The notes under the pieces are model-generated. The model was not told the DNA's origin. It did no database searches and saw nothing but the letters and a program-made list of their open reading frames with translations. Made by a program: the position numbers and the translations under genes. Of a stretch of 42,875 bases of DNA, positions 7,900-16,223 are shown one piece after another. Numbering within the stretch: the first letter of the stretch is position 1; each line of letters opens with the position of its first letter. This stretch comes from JBOIBN01 sp050739575 (lineage in GTDB: Bacteria; Pseudomonadota; Gammaproteobacteria; JAKDMP01), in the NCBI GenBank assembly GCA_050739575.1, contig JBOIBN010000013.1, forward strand, positions 1 through 42,875, read 5' to 3'.

Positions 7900-8279
7900 T
7901 CAGTTATTCCCGTTCGAATCGACGGTCCAGCAGGGATGTTCGGTTTGCCAGCCGGGATCCTTCACGTTCAGCGCAGAGGCTTCCTGCGGGCTCAACGAGC
8001 GGCAATCAATCTGCTTCTGGTACTGCGGGTTATTGAGCTGCGCGTCGGTGGGGGCAAAGTCGCTGCACGCCGACACTCCCATCATGGCCATAGCGACCAG
8101 CAGTAGTGTTAATGTCCGCGTCTTTCCGATGCTCGGCCGTTCAGGGCAGCCGCGATGCACACGAATTATGGAGTGACTTAACATTCTCATCCTCCGGACG
8201 CAGGTGGGGCTGACGTAGCGGCGTAGGCCGGTTGTGACTCGACACGTTTCAGCGGATAAAGCTGATAGGTAAGATCGAC
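7893..8279 (-). repeat. 387-bp perfect direct repeat, copy 2 (partner 5438-5824)
   Basis: Identical to 5438-5824. It contains gene C2 and the 3' end of gene B2. The sharp switch from identity to diverged paralogy at both edges is what recent gene conversion would leave. Confidence 0.95.
7900..8184 (-). CDS. Cassette lipoprotein C, copy 2
   Basis: The 94-aa predicted lipoprotein is identical in nucleotide and amino-acid sequence to copy 1. The signal ends in VSAC; the mature peptide begins CSDFAPTDAQLNNPQ. ATG 8184 is preferred over 8190 because GGAGG abuts the latter. It overlaps or abuts the end of gene B2 and precedes the ~320-bp interval leading to cassette copy 1. Function not recognised. 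Confidence 0.7.
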   Translation of the reverse strand: MLSHSIIRVHRGCPERPSIGKTRTLTLLLVAMAMMGVSACSDFAPTDAQLNNPQYQKQIDCRSLSPQEASALNVKDPGWQTEHPCWTVDSNGNN

Positions 8280-9293
8280 TGGATCCTGCAGCATGGCACG
8301 GGCAAGTTGCAGAATCTTCACAACGGTGGCTGTATCGGTTGCATGGACTGTTACCGACTTCTTGTCGACACCTAGAAGATGCGAAATGTTTTTTGTTCCA
8401 ATCAGAAAGGCCCAACGATCTATGTCGTTATCTTTCTTGGCAGTTTCTTCCGCGGAGGCCACATCCGTCGATGTCAGCGGGTAGAACACCATCGCGAATT
8501 TCGGATCGGTCTGCATTATCAGAAGTTCCGCACCCAAACAGGTTACTTTGTCAGCGGCCGCCTGCGTGAAATAGTTCATGGACTTCAAGTGCATCGTGAA
8601 AAAAAGCTCGTGCATGTATTCGAAGCACACGGTATTAAAAGCATATATATAGGCCTGCTGCAGAGAACCCAGTGCCGGTTTACCCTTGTCCGTAGCGGGC
8701 TGCGGTGCAATGTCAAACGGCAGGTAGAACGGTCGCGTCAAAGGATTATCGGCCGGCGTCAACCCACGGCGTTCGATGGAAAAACTTACCGGGAAGAACT
8801 TGAGCGTGAATTCGCTCGGCGGCGGGGTACCGTCGAGGACATAGGCATAAACAGAGTATAGCGTTGCGAACATATCCGGCCAATCGACGACTGGCCCATA
8901 AGGCCTGCCGTTATATTCGGGCGGCATCACCGCCAGTTTGGACCAGGCACTTGCCACCGTGGCCGTGCCGTGAAGCCCCCAAGACCAGCCGCCGACTCGC
9001 CCGGCAAGAATTTCTTGGAACTCCGCATCGGCAGGAAGCACTTCGCTTCCGGTTCCGCGGTATTGACTGGTGACAATAAGTTGCGGGCAAGGCTTCGCGA
9101 TGCGAAGACGCGAAAATCCTCGCATCGCAAAGCCTATGGTTTCCCCATTCGAGAGCCAACACCCCGTGGTCCAAGTGCCACCACCCGGCCGCAGATTCAC
9201 GCGGGGGTTTATCGCACATGCCGTCGTCAATATGGAAAAAATCAGCAATTGCAGCGCTGATCGATAAAACAAACGTGTGGTTTTCTTGGACAT
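8187..9293 (-). CDS. Cassette lipoprotein B, copy 2
   Basis: A predicted lipoprotein of 368 aa starting at ATG 9293 (MSKKTTRLFYRS), signal LLIFSILTTAC, lipobox TTAC. It is a paralogue of 5732-6844 along the whole length, sharing TWTTGC, TSQYRGTG, FYLPFD and EYMHELFFT. Substitutions are spread throughout except in the last ~30 residues, which are identical. A GGAGG lies 11-12 nt upstream, slightly far for a ribosome-binding site; the same geometry is seen in copy 1. Family not recognised. Secreted and probably outer-membrane or inner-membrane anchored; the residue at +2 is Ala in both copies. Confidence 0.75.
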   Translation of the reverse strand: MSKKTTRLFYRSALQLLIFSILTTACAINPRVNLRPGGGTWTTGCWLSNGETIGFAMRGFSRLRIAKPCPQLIVTSQYRGTGSEVLPADAEFQEILAGRVGGWSWGLHGTATVASAWSKLAVMPPEYNGRPYGPVVDWPDMFATLYSVYAYVLDGTPPPSEFTLKFFPVSFSIERRGLTPADNPLTRPFYLPFDIAPQPATDKGKPALGSLQQAYIYAFNTVCFEYMHELFFTMHLKSMNYFTQAAADKVTCLGAELLIMQTDPKFAMVFYPLTSTDVASAEETAKKDNDIDRWAFLIGTKNISHLLGVDKKSVTVHATDTATVVKILQLARAMLQDPVDLTYQLYPLKRVESQPAYAATSAPPASGG

Positions 9294-9338
9294 GGTTTCG
9301 CGACCTCCGCTCTCCAGGATTTATTTGTCACCGGCGAG

Positions 9339-9966
9339 TCAGCTACCAGATCTCGGAGGAGTTGTGGGCCCCTTTTGTTGGCAATCATACTTACAGCCAC
9401 CACCGCCCTGGCCGATACTGAACGAAGATGTCGCTGAAGTCATCTGTTGTCCGTCGTAATAAGAGGCCGCCGTGACGGTACCGGTTTGCGCGTTTGGATT
9501 CGTTACCGTGGCAGATACACCGGAATACTCCAAGTTTACGGTGTCGCCACTTTGAACCTGCGCATTGAGCCAAGAGCTAACGGCAGACGGATCCGAAAAA
9601 GATGCTTCTTCACCGCTCACGTAATAATCGAATGATTGCGATGCCACAAGGTTATTATTACCGTCATAAACATTGATGGTTGCGGAATATGTCCCATCGT
9701 TTATTACTACGTTCTGTGGCGTGAAGACCATCGACATTTCAGTGGCGTCAATTTCATTAGGTGTCGGAGCATCAAACTTGATTCCTATCCCTACCGAGCC
9801 GCCACAGCCGACGCCTCCGGAACCACCTGAGCAATTGAGTGTGCCGGTAGGGCCAACGTTACAGGCGGCAAGTAATAGAAGGGCGCTCCCGGCACATACG
9901 CCTATGACAAATCGAAGGCCGCGGGTAAGTGCTACCCCCCCCCCCCGATGATTTCGAATGTTTCAT
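9339..9966 (-). CDS. Cassette lipoprotein A, copy 2; start out of frame across a 12-G tract
   Basis: The start is ATG 9966, with GGAGG at 9974-9978 (7-nt spacing). A run of 12 G follows (C at 9935-9946). After the tract the lipoprotein frame reads VALTRGLRFVIGVCAGSALLLLAAC, lipobox LAAC, with no ATG, GTG or TTG of its own before the Cys. Ribosomes must therefore arrive through the tract. The ATG is one base out of frame (628 nt, exactly as in copy 1) and the ATG frame meets a TAA after ~30 codons. The mature protein parallels copy 1: a GTYSATI.VYDGNN segment, FDYYVSG, S.WL.A, TVTNPNA, and the tail GGGGCKYDCQQKGPTTPPRS. Function unknown. Confidence 0.7.
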
Positions 9967-10030
9967 GACCAAACCTCCATAAATGAGTGGATTGGGCCAG
10001 CCGCGCGGGCCAGATTGGCCCAATTGCCAT
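9932..10030 (-). CDS. Possible leader peptide overlapping the lipoprotein A2 start
   Basis: A 32-codon frame from ATG 10030, with GGAGG at 10037-10041 (6-nt spacing), ending in four Gly codons and TAG directly after the G tract. It is the counterpart of 7478-7579. Two compensating 1-nt indels separate the copies within the first 50 nt, so the reading frame is kept, which mildly favours translation. Confidence 0.35.
   Translation of the reverse strand: MAIGPIWPARLAQSTHLWRFGHETFEIIGGGG
9935..9946. repeat. 12-nt homopolymer tract (C on plus, G on minus) in lipoprotein A2
   Basis: The equivalent of the 14-nt tract at 7481-7494, two bases shorter. A compensating 1-base difference before the tract keeps both copies in the same (+1) phase. 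Confidence 0.9.
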
Positions 10031-10058
10031 TTAACACCTCCGCACTTTTCGGCGCAAG

Positions 10059-10073
10059 AGGGGTGATACCCCT
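10059..10073. promoter_or_regulatory. Perfect 15-bp inverted repeat upstream of lipoprotein cassette 2
   Basis: AGGGGT-GAT-ACCCCT lies ~18 bp upstream of the leader ribosome-binding site of cassette copy 2 and ~30 bp past the peptidase stop. It could be an operator or a small hairpin. No T-run follows on the minus strand, so a terminator is less likely. Confidence 0.35.
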
Positions 10074-10101
10074 ACAGGAATAGTCCCCCAAAACAAGCCG
10101 A

Positions 10102-12597
10102 CTAGCGGTCGGTCTGGCAATTTTTGCGCGGACTCACGTTGGTGCAGAAAAGCTTCCAGACTCGGCGGTACTCGTCGAGCCACGCGTCCGGCGCCTCGAA
10201 GCCGTGGTGTTCGAGCGGAAAGAACGCGACCTGGAAATGCGGATTTTCGAGTTCGATCAGCTTCTGCGTCATGTGCACGGTGTCCTGGAAGAAGACGTTG
10301 TCGTCTTCGATCCCCTGCTCGATCAGCAATTCGCCTTTCAGGTTCTGCGCGAAGTGGATCGGCGAGCTGATTTCGTAGGCTTCGGGATCGATCGCCGGAC
10401 GATTGAGAATGTCCGAACTGTAGAGATCGTTGTAGTTGGCCCAGTCGGCGACGGGGCGCAGCGCCGCGCCGGCCTGGAAGAGACCGGGCGCGCGGAACAT
10501 CATCATGTAGGTCATGAAGCCGCCATAAGATCCGCCGTACACGCCGAGCCGCGCGGAATCGACGTTGTATTTCTGCTCCAGCCAGTGCATGGCGTCAGTG
10601 ATGTCATCGACTTCCGGATGCCCCATGTGTTGATAAATGTCGGTGCGCCAGTCGCGTCCGTAACCCTTGGAACCGCGATAGTCAACGTCCACCACTACGT
10701 AGCCGTGCTGGGCGAGAAAGTTGTTGAACATCATTTCGTGGAAGTAGTAGGACCAGCCCTGGTGGGCGTCCTGCAGATAGCCCGCGCCGTGAATGAAGGC
10801 GACGCCGGCGTAGCTCTTGTGCGGATCGTAATCGGCCGGGAGATAGAGACGCGCGCGGAGCGTGCCCTTGAAGTGCGCCGAGGGAATGTTCACGATCTTC
10901 GGCACAATCCATCCGTAGTGGGAGAACGCGGGCTTGATCGTGTGCGTCAGACGTTCGGCTCTCGTGCCGGGTGTCGTCGAAATCGCGTAGAGTTCCGGCG
11001 GCCGCAGCATGGACGAGTGATAGAAGAGTATCTCGTCGCCGCGCGGCGAAAGCAGGAAGTTCGTATCCGAGTCCATGGACGGCTGCATGCCGTTCATGCC
11101 GCCGAGATGCGTCAATTGGTCGCTTTTCCCGTTTGCAACATCGGCGCGGTACAGCTCATAGATGCCGGGATCGGTTTTGTTCGCGCGATAGTAGATGTAG
11201 CGGTCGTCGCGACTCGCCACCGGATGGCTGACCTCGAAATGACCGGACGTCAACCGGCGGGTACCACCGCCGCCTACGTCATCGACGTAAAGTTCGGAAT
11301 AGCCGCTCGCTTCCGACAGATACCACAGGCTATGGTTGTCGTGCAGCCAGCCGATATCGTTGTAGTCCCAGTTGATCCAGGCCGGATCGGTAAGGCGGTT
11401 GCGGGTGACGAGCTTCATGCCGTGGGCAAAGTCCACCGTTGCAATCCAGCGGTCCTTGTTGTCGATACTCCGGAACTGGAGGGCAAGCCGTGTGCCATCG
11501 TCGCTCCATGCGGCACCCCATATCTGTACCGGTCTTACCTTCGGCGCTTTCACCGAGGCCTCCGCCTGCTCGCGTGAAATGCCGTGTTTCACGTCCCATT
11601 CGACCGCAGACTTGCGCAGCTTCGCGAGCGGATCGTCCTCGATGCCCGGCAATTGCGTAAGGTCGAGCGGGTACTGCTTGTGATGCGCAAGATCGAGCAG
11701 CATCGCCTGCTGGGGTGCCGGATCGTTCCACCCCACGCGACGGTGCACGTCAGTCATGGCGATGCGTCCGCTCGGCGTCACGTAATTCGGCATGCTGCCG
11801 TGCGGCCCGGCATCGTAGTGCCGGGATTCCGTAACGAGCAGCATCCAGTCGCCGTCGGGAGACAGCGAACGCTGGACGACCTTGACGTCGGCGCCGACGT
11901 AAAACGGTTCGGCTCCGGCATTGCCGGAAGCCTTGGCGAGCGCCTGTGCGTGCGTACGCGCAGCCGCGGCGTCGGTCTTGTCCTTTTGCAAAGCCTCGAA
12001 CAGGCGCAGTTGTTCGGCGCTGTAGTACTGATAGGAATTGGCGGTCGCATCGGGCGGCGCCTTGGTCTTGATGACGGCGGCGCGACGGGTGAGCCCCGTA
12101 TCGAGATCGCTCACCCGGTACTCGTCGTCCGCGGTGACATAGGACACCGAATGGCCGTCCGTCATGAATCGCGGTTGGCTCACCGGGCCGATCCCGCGCG
12201 TAAGTTGCGTTACCGTCCCGGTGGCTAAATTCTTTACGTAGAGATTGCCGGCGACGACGTAGGCCTCGCGCGTCAGATCCCGGTTGTAATCGTGGTCGGG
12301 CGAACCGCTCGCCGCGATGTCCGCATCCGCGAGCCGGTGTGCTTTTGCCGAGCCGAGATCCACGGCATAAGGCGTCGCGATCGGCGAGTCATGCGGCTGG
12401 ATCGCGTAGTACACCGTCTTGCCGTCGGCGCCCCAATAGGGGTCTTCCGGCGTCATCGCAATCCAGTCGGGATCCGACATGATCTTCGTGAGCGCAAGCG
12501 GCGTACTGGGAGAAAGCGTTGCCGCCGCAGGAGTTTGCGTGGCCGCAGCGGCCGCCGTGGCAAGGAGCGACAAAAAGACAGTCGAAAGGTAGCGCAT
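10102..12597 (-). CDS. S9 family peptidase (dipeptidyl-peptidase IV-like / prolyl oligopeptidase)
   Basis: 831 residues with a signal peptide (MRYLSTVFLSLLATAAAAA), so a periplasmic or exported serine peptidase. The N-terminal ~550 residues form the DPP-IV-type beta-propeller, seen as repeated TPSG/SPDGDWM, SDDGTRLA and SRDDRYIYY blades. The C-terminal alpha/beta hydrolase domain carries the triad Ser690 (VYGGSYGGFM), Asp765 (QGIEDDNVFF) and His798 (LEHHGFEAP). The length fits S9 exopeptidases. The probable role is cleavage of dipeptides, often after Pro, from peptides in the periplasm. It is upstream of the lipoprotein cassettes on the same strand, with a separation of ~70 bp to the leader of cassette 2. 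Confidence 0.92.
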   Translation of the reverse strand: MRYLSTVFLSLLATAAAAATQTPAAATLSPSTPLALTKIMSDPDWIAMTPEDPYWGADGKTVYYAIQPHDSPIATPYAVDLGSAKAHRLADADIAASGSPDHDYNRDLTREAYVVAGNLYVKNLATGTVTQLTRGIGPVSQPRFMTDGHSVSYVTADDEYRVSDLDTGLTRRAAVIKTKAPPDATANSYQYYSAEQLRLFEALQKDKTDAAAARTHAQALAKASGNAGAEPFYVGADVKVVQRSLSPDGDWMLLVTESRHYDAGPHGSMPNYVTPSGRIAMTDVHRRVGWNDPAPQQAMLLDLAHHKQYPLDLTQLPGIEDDPLAKLRKSAVEWDVKHGISREQAEASVKAPKVRPVQIWGAAWSDDGTRLALQFRSIDNKDRWIATVDFAHGMKLVTRNRLTDPAWINWDYNDIGWLHDNHSLWYLSEASGYSELYVDDVGGGGTRRLTSGHFEVSHPVASRDDRYIYYRANKTDPGIYELYRADVANGKSDQLTHLGGMNGMQPSMDSDTNFLLSPRGDEILFYHSSMLRPPELYAISTTPGTRAERLTHTIKPAFSHYGWIVPKIVNIPSAHFKGTLRARLYLPADYDPHKSYAGVAFIHGAGYLQDAHQGWSYYFHEMMFNNFLAQHGYVVVDVDYRGSKGYGRDWRTDIYQHMGHPEVDDITDAMHWLEQKYNVDSARLGVYGGSYGGFMTYMMMFRAPGLFQAGAALRPVADWANYNDLYSSDILNRPAIDPEAYEISSPIHFAQNLKGELLIEQGIEDDNVFFQDTVHMTQKLIELENPHFQVAFFPLEHHGFEAPDAWLDEYRRVWKLFCTNVSPRKNCQTDR

Positions 12598-12740
12598 GAT
12601 GAATCCGTCCGGATAAAGAGGGTTGACAGGCGATTGTGACGCAGATCTCTGCGTACGAAAGACGAAGTTTACACTCCGACTACGAGATCGCGCGAGTGCC
12701 GTCCGTTCAGTGTGCGTCCGGGGGACTTGTTAGCGGGCTG

Positions 12741-15413
12741 CTAATGAGCTTCGTCCCAGTTGGCGCCTTCCCCGATGTCTACTTCCAACGGCACGGCGAG
12801 TTCGGCCGCGCCCTGCATAATGCCGCGAATTTTCTCGCCCGCTTCGGCAACGAAATCCGCGGCGACTTCGAACACGAGTTCGTCGTGCACCTGCATGATG
12901 AGATGCACCGGCACGTCATCCGCACCGCACCAGGCGTGCATCTTGATCATCGCACGCTTGATGATGTCGGCCGCCGTGCCCTGCATCGGGGCGTTGATAG
13001 CGGCGCGCTCGGCGCCTTGGCGGCGCTGGCCGTTGCGGCTGTTGATTTCGGGGACGTAAAGCCGGCGGCCGAACAAGGTTTCGACGTAGCCGTTGCTTTT
13101 GGCGCTTTTACGTGTCTGCTCCATGTAATTGCGCACGCCGGGATAGCGCTCGAAGTAGCGTTCGATGTAAACGCCCGCCTCGTCGCGCGCAATGCCGAGT
13201 TGGCGCGCGAGACCAAAGGCGGACATGCCGTAGATGAGCCCGAAGTTGATCGCCTTTGCCGCCCGGCGCTCCTCGCTGCTGATCTCGTCGAGCCCGCGTC
13301 CGAATACCTCGGCGGCGGTCGCGCGGTGGATGTCGCGCCCATCGGCAAAGGCGCGACGGAGTCCCTCGTCGCCGGACAGATGCGCCATGATGCGAAGCTC
13401 GATCTGCGAATAATCCGCGGCGACGAGCACGGAGCCTTCAGGCGCAATAAAGGCCTGGCGGATGCGCCGCCCTTCCTCGGTGCGCACGGGGATGTTCTGC
13501 AAGTTGGGATCGGTGGAGGACAGCCTTCCGGTCGAGGCGCCGGTCTGGTTGTAGGAGGTATGCACGCGCCCGGTTTTCGCGTTCACGCTCGCCGGCAATT
13601 TTTCCGTATAGGTGGAGCGCAGCTTAGCGAGCGCCCGGTATTCGAGCACGATCCGCGGCAAGTCATGTTCGTCGGCGAGTTCGGCGAGTGCGGATTCCGC
13701 CGTCGATGGCTGGCCCTTGGGTGTCTTGTGCCGCGCCGTCAGACCGAGATGCTGAAAAAGCACTTCGCCGAGCTGCGACGGTGAGTCGAGATTGAACTGC
13801 GTTCCGGCGGCGTGGTAAGCCTCCTCCTTGAGCCGCAACATCGAATGGGCGAGTTCGTCGCTTTGCTTCGCGAGCAAACCGCGGTCTATCAGCACCCCGC
13901 GCCGCTCCATCGCAAGGAGGACCGGCACCAGCGGAATTTCGATATCTTCGTACACTTCACGCAGACGCCCGGTCTCTTCGAGCTTCGGCCACAGCGCCGC
14001 GTGCAGGCGCAGCGTCACGTCCGCATCTTCCGCCGCATAGGGCGCAGCAGCCGCGATGGGCACGTCGGCAAAGCCGATCTGCTTTTTGCCCTTGCCGGCG
14101 ACCATTTCGTAGAGGATGGTCTGCTCATCGAGTACGCGCGCGGCGAGCGAATCGAGATCGTGGCGACCGGCGGTGGGATCGAGCACGTAGGATTCGAGCA
14201 AGGTGTCGTGACATATCCCGGCGAGCGTAATGCCGTGGTTGGCGAGCGCGTGGGCGTCGTATTTCAGATGATGGCCGAGCTTGCCGCGGGCCGGATCTTC
14301 CAGGATCGGCTTCAGTCTCGCGAGCACGGCGTCCCGGGCGAAGGGCTCGGCCTCGCTGTGCGCGAGCGGAATGTAGGCGGCCTCGCCGGGTGCGACGGCA
14401 AGCGATACGCCGACGATGCGCGCATCGAGATAATTCAGGCTGGTGGTCTCGGTGTCGAAGGCAAAGAGTTCGGCGTCGGAAATTTTCCCGATCCACTCGG
14501 CGAGCGTCTTCTCGTTGGCGACGGTGACGTACTGGCGAGTCGGCGCGGCTGGTGCGGCCGCCGCGGGCGCCAACTCGGCGAGCCAGCCCCTGAATTCGAG
14601 ATCGCCGTAAAGTTTGCGCAGGCGCACGGCATCAGGCTCGCCGGGTACGAGGGCGTCGGGACCGACTGCGAGCGCGAGATCGGTCTTTACGGTGGCGAGT
14701 TCGCGCGAAAGATCGAGCGCCGCGAGATGGGCGCGCAGGCTTTCGCCCGCCTTGCCGCCGATTTCATCCGCATGCGCGCGCACGGCATCGAGATCGCCGT
14801 ACTCGGACAGCCACTTGGCCGCTGTCTTCGGTCCTACGCCGGGAATGCCGGGAATGTTGTCGGAGGTATCGCCCATCAGCGCAAGCAGATCCACGATGCG
14901 CTCGGGTGGCACGCCGAATTTGGCGACGACGCCGTCGCGGTCGAGCCGGGTGCCGCGCATGGTATCCACCAGCGTAATGCGCGGGCCGACGAGTTGCGCC
15001 ATATCCTTGTCGCCGGTCCCGATCTCGACCGTGTAGCCCTCCGCGGCGGCGCTGATCGCGAGCGTCGCGATGACGTCGTCGGCCTCGACGCCCGCTTCGC
15101 GGATCAGGCAGAGTCCGAGCGCCTCGATCACCGCGAGCAGTGGTTCAACCTGCGAGACGAGATCGTCCGGCATTGGCGGGCGGGTGGCCTTGTAGTCCGC
15201 GAACAGTTCGTCGCGGAAGGTCGGACCCGGCGCGTCGAACACGACGGCGACGTGCGTCGGCGCGTCCTCGCGAAGCATCTTCTTCAACATGTTCACGACG
15301 CCGTAAACCGCGCCGGTGGGACGGCCGTCGGCGGTCGCGAGCGGCGGCAGCGCGTGGAAGGCGCGATAGAGATAGGCGGAGCCGTCAATCAGGACGAGAC
15401 GGCGCTCGCTCAT
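12741..15413 (-). CDS. polA: DNA polymerase I
   Basis: 890 residues with three domains in the standard order. The 5'-3' exonuclease (1 to ~290) has LIDGSAYLYRAFHA and GVEADDVIATLA. The 3'-5' exonuclease (~305-490) has its first motif FDTETTSLNYLD at D320/E322 and a later YAAEDADVTLRL, so proofreading residues appear intact. The polymerase domain (~510-890) has DPNLQNIPVRTEEGRRIRQA, VAADYSQIELR, RAAKAINFGLIYGMS and the catalytic VHDELVFE. It acts in repair and Okazaki-fragment processing. Its ATG overlaps the stop of the small lptM-like gene (ATGA), so it is probably translated from the sodB-grxD-lptM transcript. Confidence 0.98.
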   Translation of the reverse strand: MSERRLVLIDGSAYLYRAFHALPPLATADGRPTGAVYGVVNMLKKMLREDAPTHVAVVFDAPGPTFRDELFADYKATRPPMPDDLVSQVEPLLAVIEALGLCLIREAGVEADDVIATLAISAAAEGYTVEIGTGDKDMAQLVGPRITLVDTMRGTRLDRDGVVAKFGVPPERIVDLLALMGDTSDNIPGIPGVGPKTAAKWLSEYGDLDAVRAHADEIGGKAGESLRAHLAALDLSRELATVKTDLALAVGPDALVPGEPDAVRLRKLYGDLEFRGWLAELAPAAAAPAAPTRQYVTVANEKTLAEWIGKISDAELFAFDTETTSLNYLDARIVGVSLAVAPGEAAYIPLAHSEAEPFARDAVLARLKPILEDPARGKLGHHLKYDAHALANHGITLAGICHDTLLESYVLDPTAGRHDLDSLAARVLDEQTILYEMVAGKGKKQIGFADVPIAAAAPYAAEDADVTLRLHAALWPKLEETGRLREVYEDIEIPLVPVLLAMERRGVLIDRGLLAKQSDELAHSMLRLKEEAYHAAGTQFNLDSPSQLGEVLFQHLGLTARHKTPKGQPSTAESALAELADEHDLPRIVLEYRALAKLRSTYTEKLPASVNAKTGRVHTSYNQTGASTGRLSSTDPNLQNIPVRTEEGRRIRQAFIAPEGSVLVAADYSQIELRIMAHLSGDEGLRRAFADGRDIHRATAAEVFGRGLDEISSEERRAAKAINFGLIYGMSAFGLARQLGIARDEAGVYIERYFERYPGVRNYMEQTRKSAKSNGYVETLFGRRLYVPEINSRNGQRRQGAERAAINAPMQGTAADIIKRAMIKMHAWCGADDVPVHLIMQVHDELVFEVAADFVAEAGEKIRGIMQGAAELAVPLEVDIGEGANWDEAH

Positions 15414-15589
15414 TGGGTGGTCGGCACCGGCGGAGGGATGGTTTGCGGCGCCGGGGGATGCATTGGCGCGTGTTTCCCCTTATGCTGCGGGAGATACAGC
15501 GGTCCGGTCTGCCCGCAGCCGCTCAGCGCAGGCAGGGCGGCGCAAAACACGACGGCCACAGCAAGGACGACAATGCGGCGGTTGGTCAT
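15410..15589 (-). CDS. lptM: LptM (YifL-like) small lipoprotein
   Basis: 59 residues: signal MTNRRIVVLAVAVVFCAALPALSGC, then CGQTGPLYLPQ, the hallmark CGxxGPLY(F/L)P of the YifL/LptM family, and a Pro-rich tail. LptM is an outer-membrane lipoprotein that assists maturation of the LptDE lipopolysaccharide translocon in Enterobacteria. In many proteobacteria the gene precedes lysA; here it overlaps polA by 4 nt. Confidence 0.85.
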   Translation of the reverse strand: MTNRRIVVLAVAVVFCAALPALSGCGQTGPLYLPQHKGKHAPMHPPAPQTIPPPVPTTQ

Positions 15590-15666
15590 CGGGCAAAGCT
15601 TCCCTGACGGACGTGAAGGGATTATAGAGAAGCCGCCTTGATCCGGAGGGCCGCCGAAGCCGGGAT

Positions 15667-15987
15667 TCAGGCCCCGGACGTGCTTACCGTGGCCAACTTT
15701 TCTTTCAGCTCCCCGGAACGATACATTTCGAGGAGGATGTCGGATCCACCGACGAGTTCCCCGTTGACGTACACCTGCGGATAGGTCGGCCAGTTCGAGC
15801 GCAGCTTGAGCGCTTGGCGCAGGTCCGGATCTTCCAGAATATTCACATGCGCGAACTCCGCGCCCGTCGAGCGCAAAATCTGCACCGCCTGCGCGCTGAA
15901 CCCGCATTGCGGGAAATCGGGCGTCCCTTTCATGAACAGCACCACCGGTTGCGCCAGCGCCGCGTCAATTCTTTCCTCGACACTCAT
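15667..15987 (-). CDS. grxD: Monothiol glutaredoxin, Grx4 family
   Basis: 106 residues with the monothiol active site CGFS (Cys28) in MKGTPDFPQCGFSAQA, and the glutathione-binding segments WPTYPQVYVNGELVGGSD. This is the Grx4/GrxD type, which binds a glutathione-ligated [2Fe-2S] cluster and takes part in iron-sulfur trafficking. Its start lies 22 nt inside the end of the upstream DUF1289 gene, so coupling is expected. It sits in a redox-oriented cluster with sodB. Confidence 0.96.
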   Translation of the reverse strand: MSVEERIDAALAQPVVLFMKGTPDFPQCGFSAQAVQILRSTGAEFAHVNILEDPDLRQALKLRSNWPTYPQVYVNGELVGGSDILLEMYRSGELKEKLATVSTSGA

Positions 15988-16198
15988 CTAGATACTCCCG
16001 GCCCTGCGGGCCATTGCAAATCCGGCGCCCGGCGAGCGCCGCATACACCTCGCCGCGTTCGGCGGCCGTCATTTCGCCCCAGCGGGCGATTTCGTCCAAC
16101 GTGCGCAGACAGCCTTCGCAGCAGCCGTCATTCCCGATCCGGCAGATGCCGACGCAGGGACTTTCGGGATACTGCCCAAGCGCTTCCGCGACACGCAT
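15965..16198 (-). CDS. DUF1289 cysteine-rich protein
   Basis: 77 residues with SPCVGICRIGNDGCCEGCLRT followed by EIARWGEMTAAERG, the conserved pattern of DUF1289 (PF06945), proposed to bind a metal or iron-sulfur cluster through its four to five Cys. The molecular function is not established. It is located between sodB (25 bp upstream) and grxD (overlapping), consistent with a role in oxidative or iron metabolism (inference). Confidence 0.88.
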   Translation of the reverse strand: MRVAEALGQYPESPCVGICRIGNDGCCEGCLRTLDEIARWGEMTAAERGEVYAALAGRRICNGPQGREYLDECRGKN

Positions 16199-16223
16199 CC
16201 AGCGGTCTGCCGGTCTGTTCGGT

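Noticed and set aside
10204..11577. A 457-codon open frame antisense to the S9 peptidase
   Set aside because: No recognisable domain or ribosome-binding site; shadow of the peptidase frame.
12639..12654. ACGCAGA/TCTGCGT inverted repeat between the S9 peptidase and polA genes
   Set aside because: A short palindrome without a T tail or a matching site elsewhere; not enough to call a terminator or operator.
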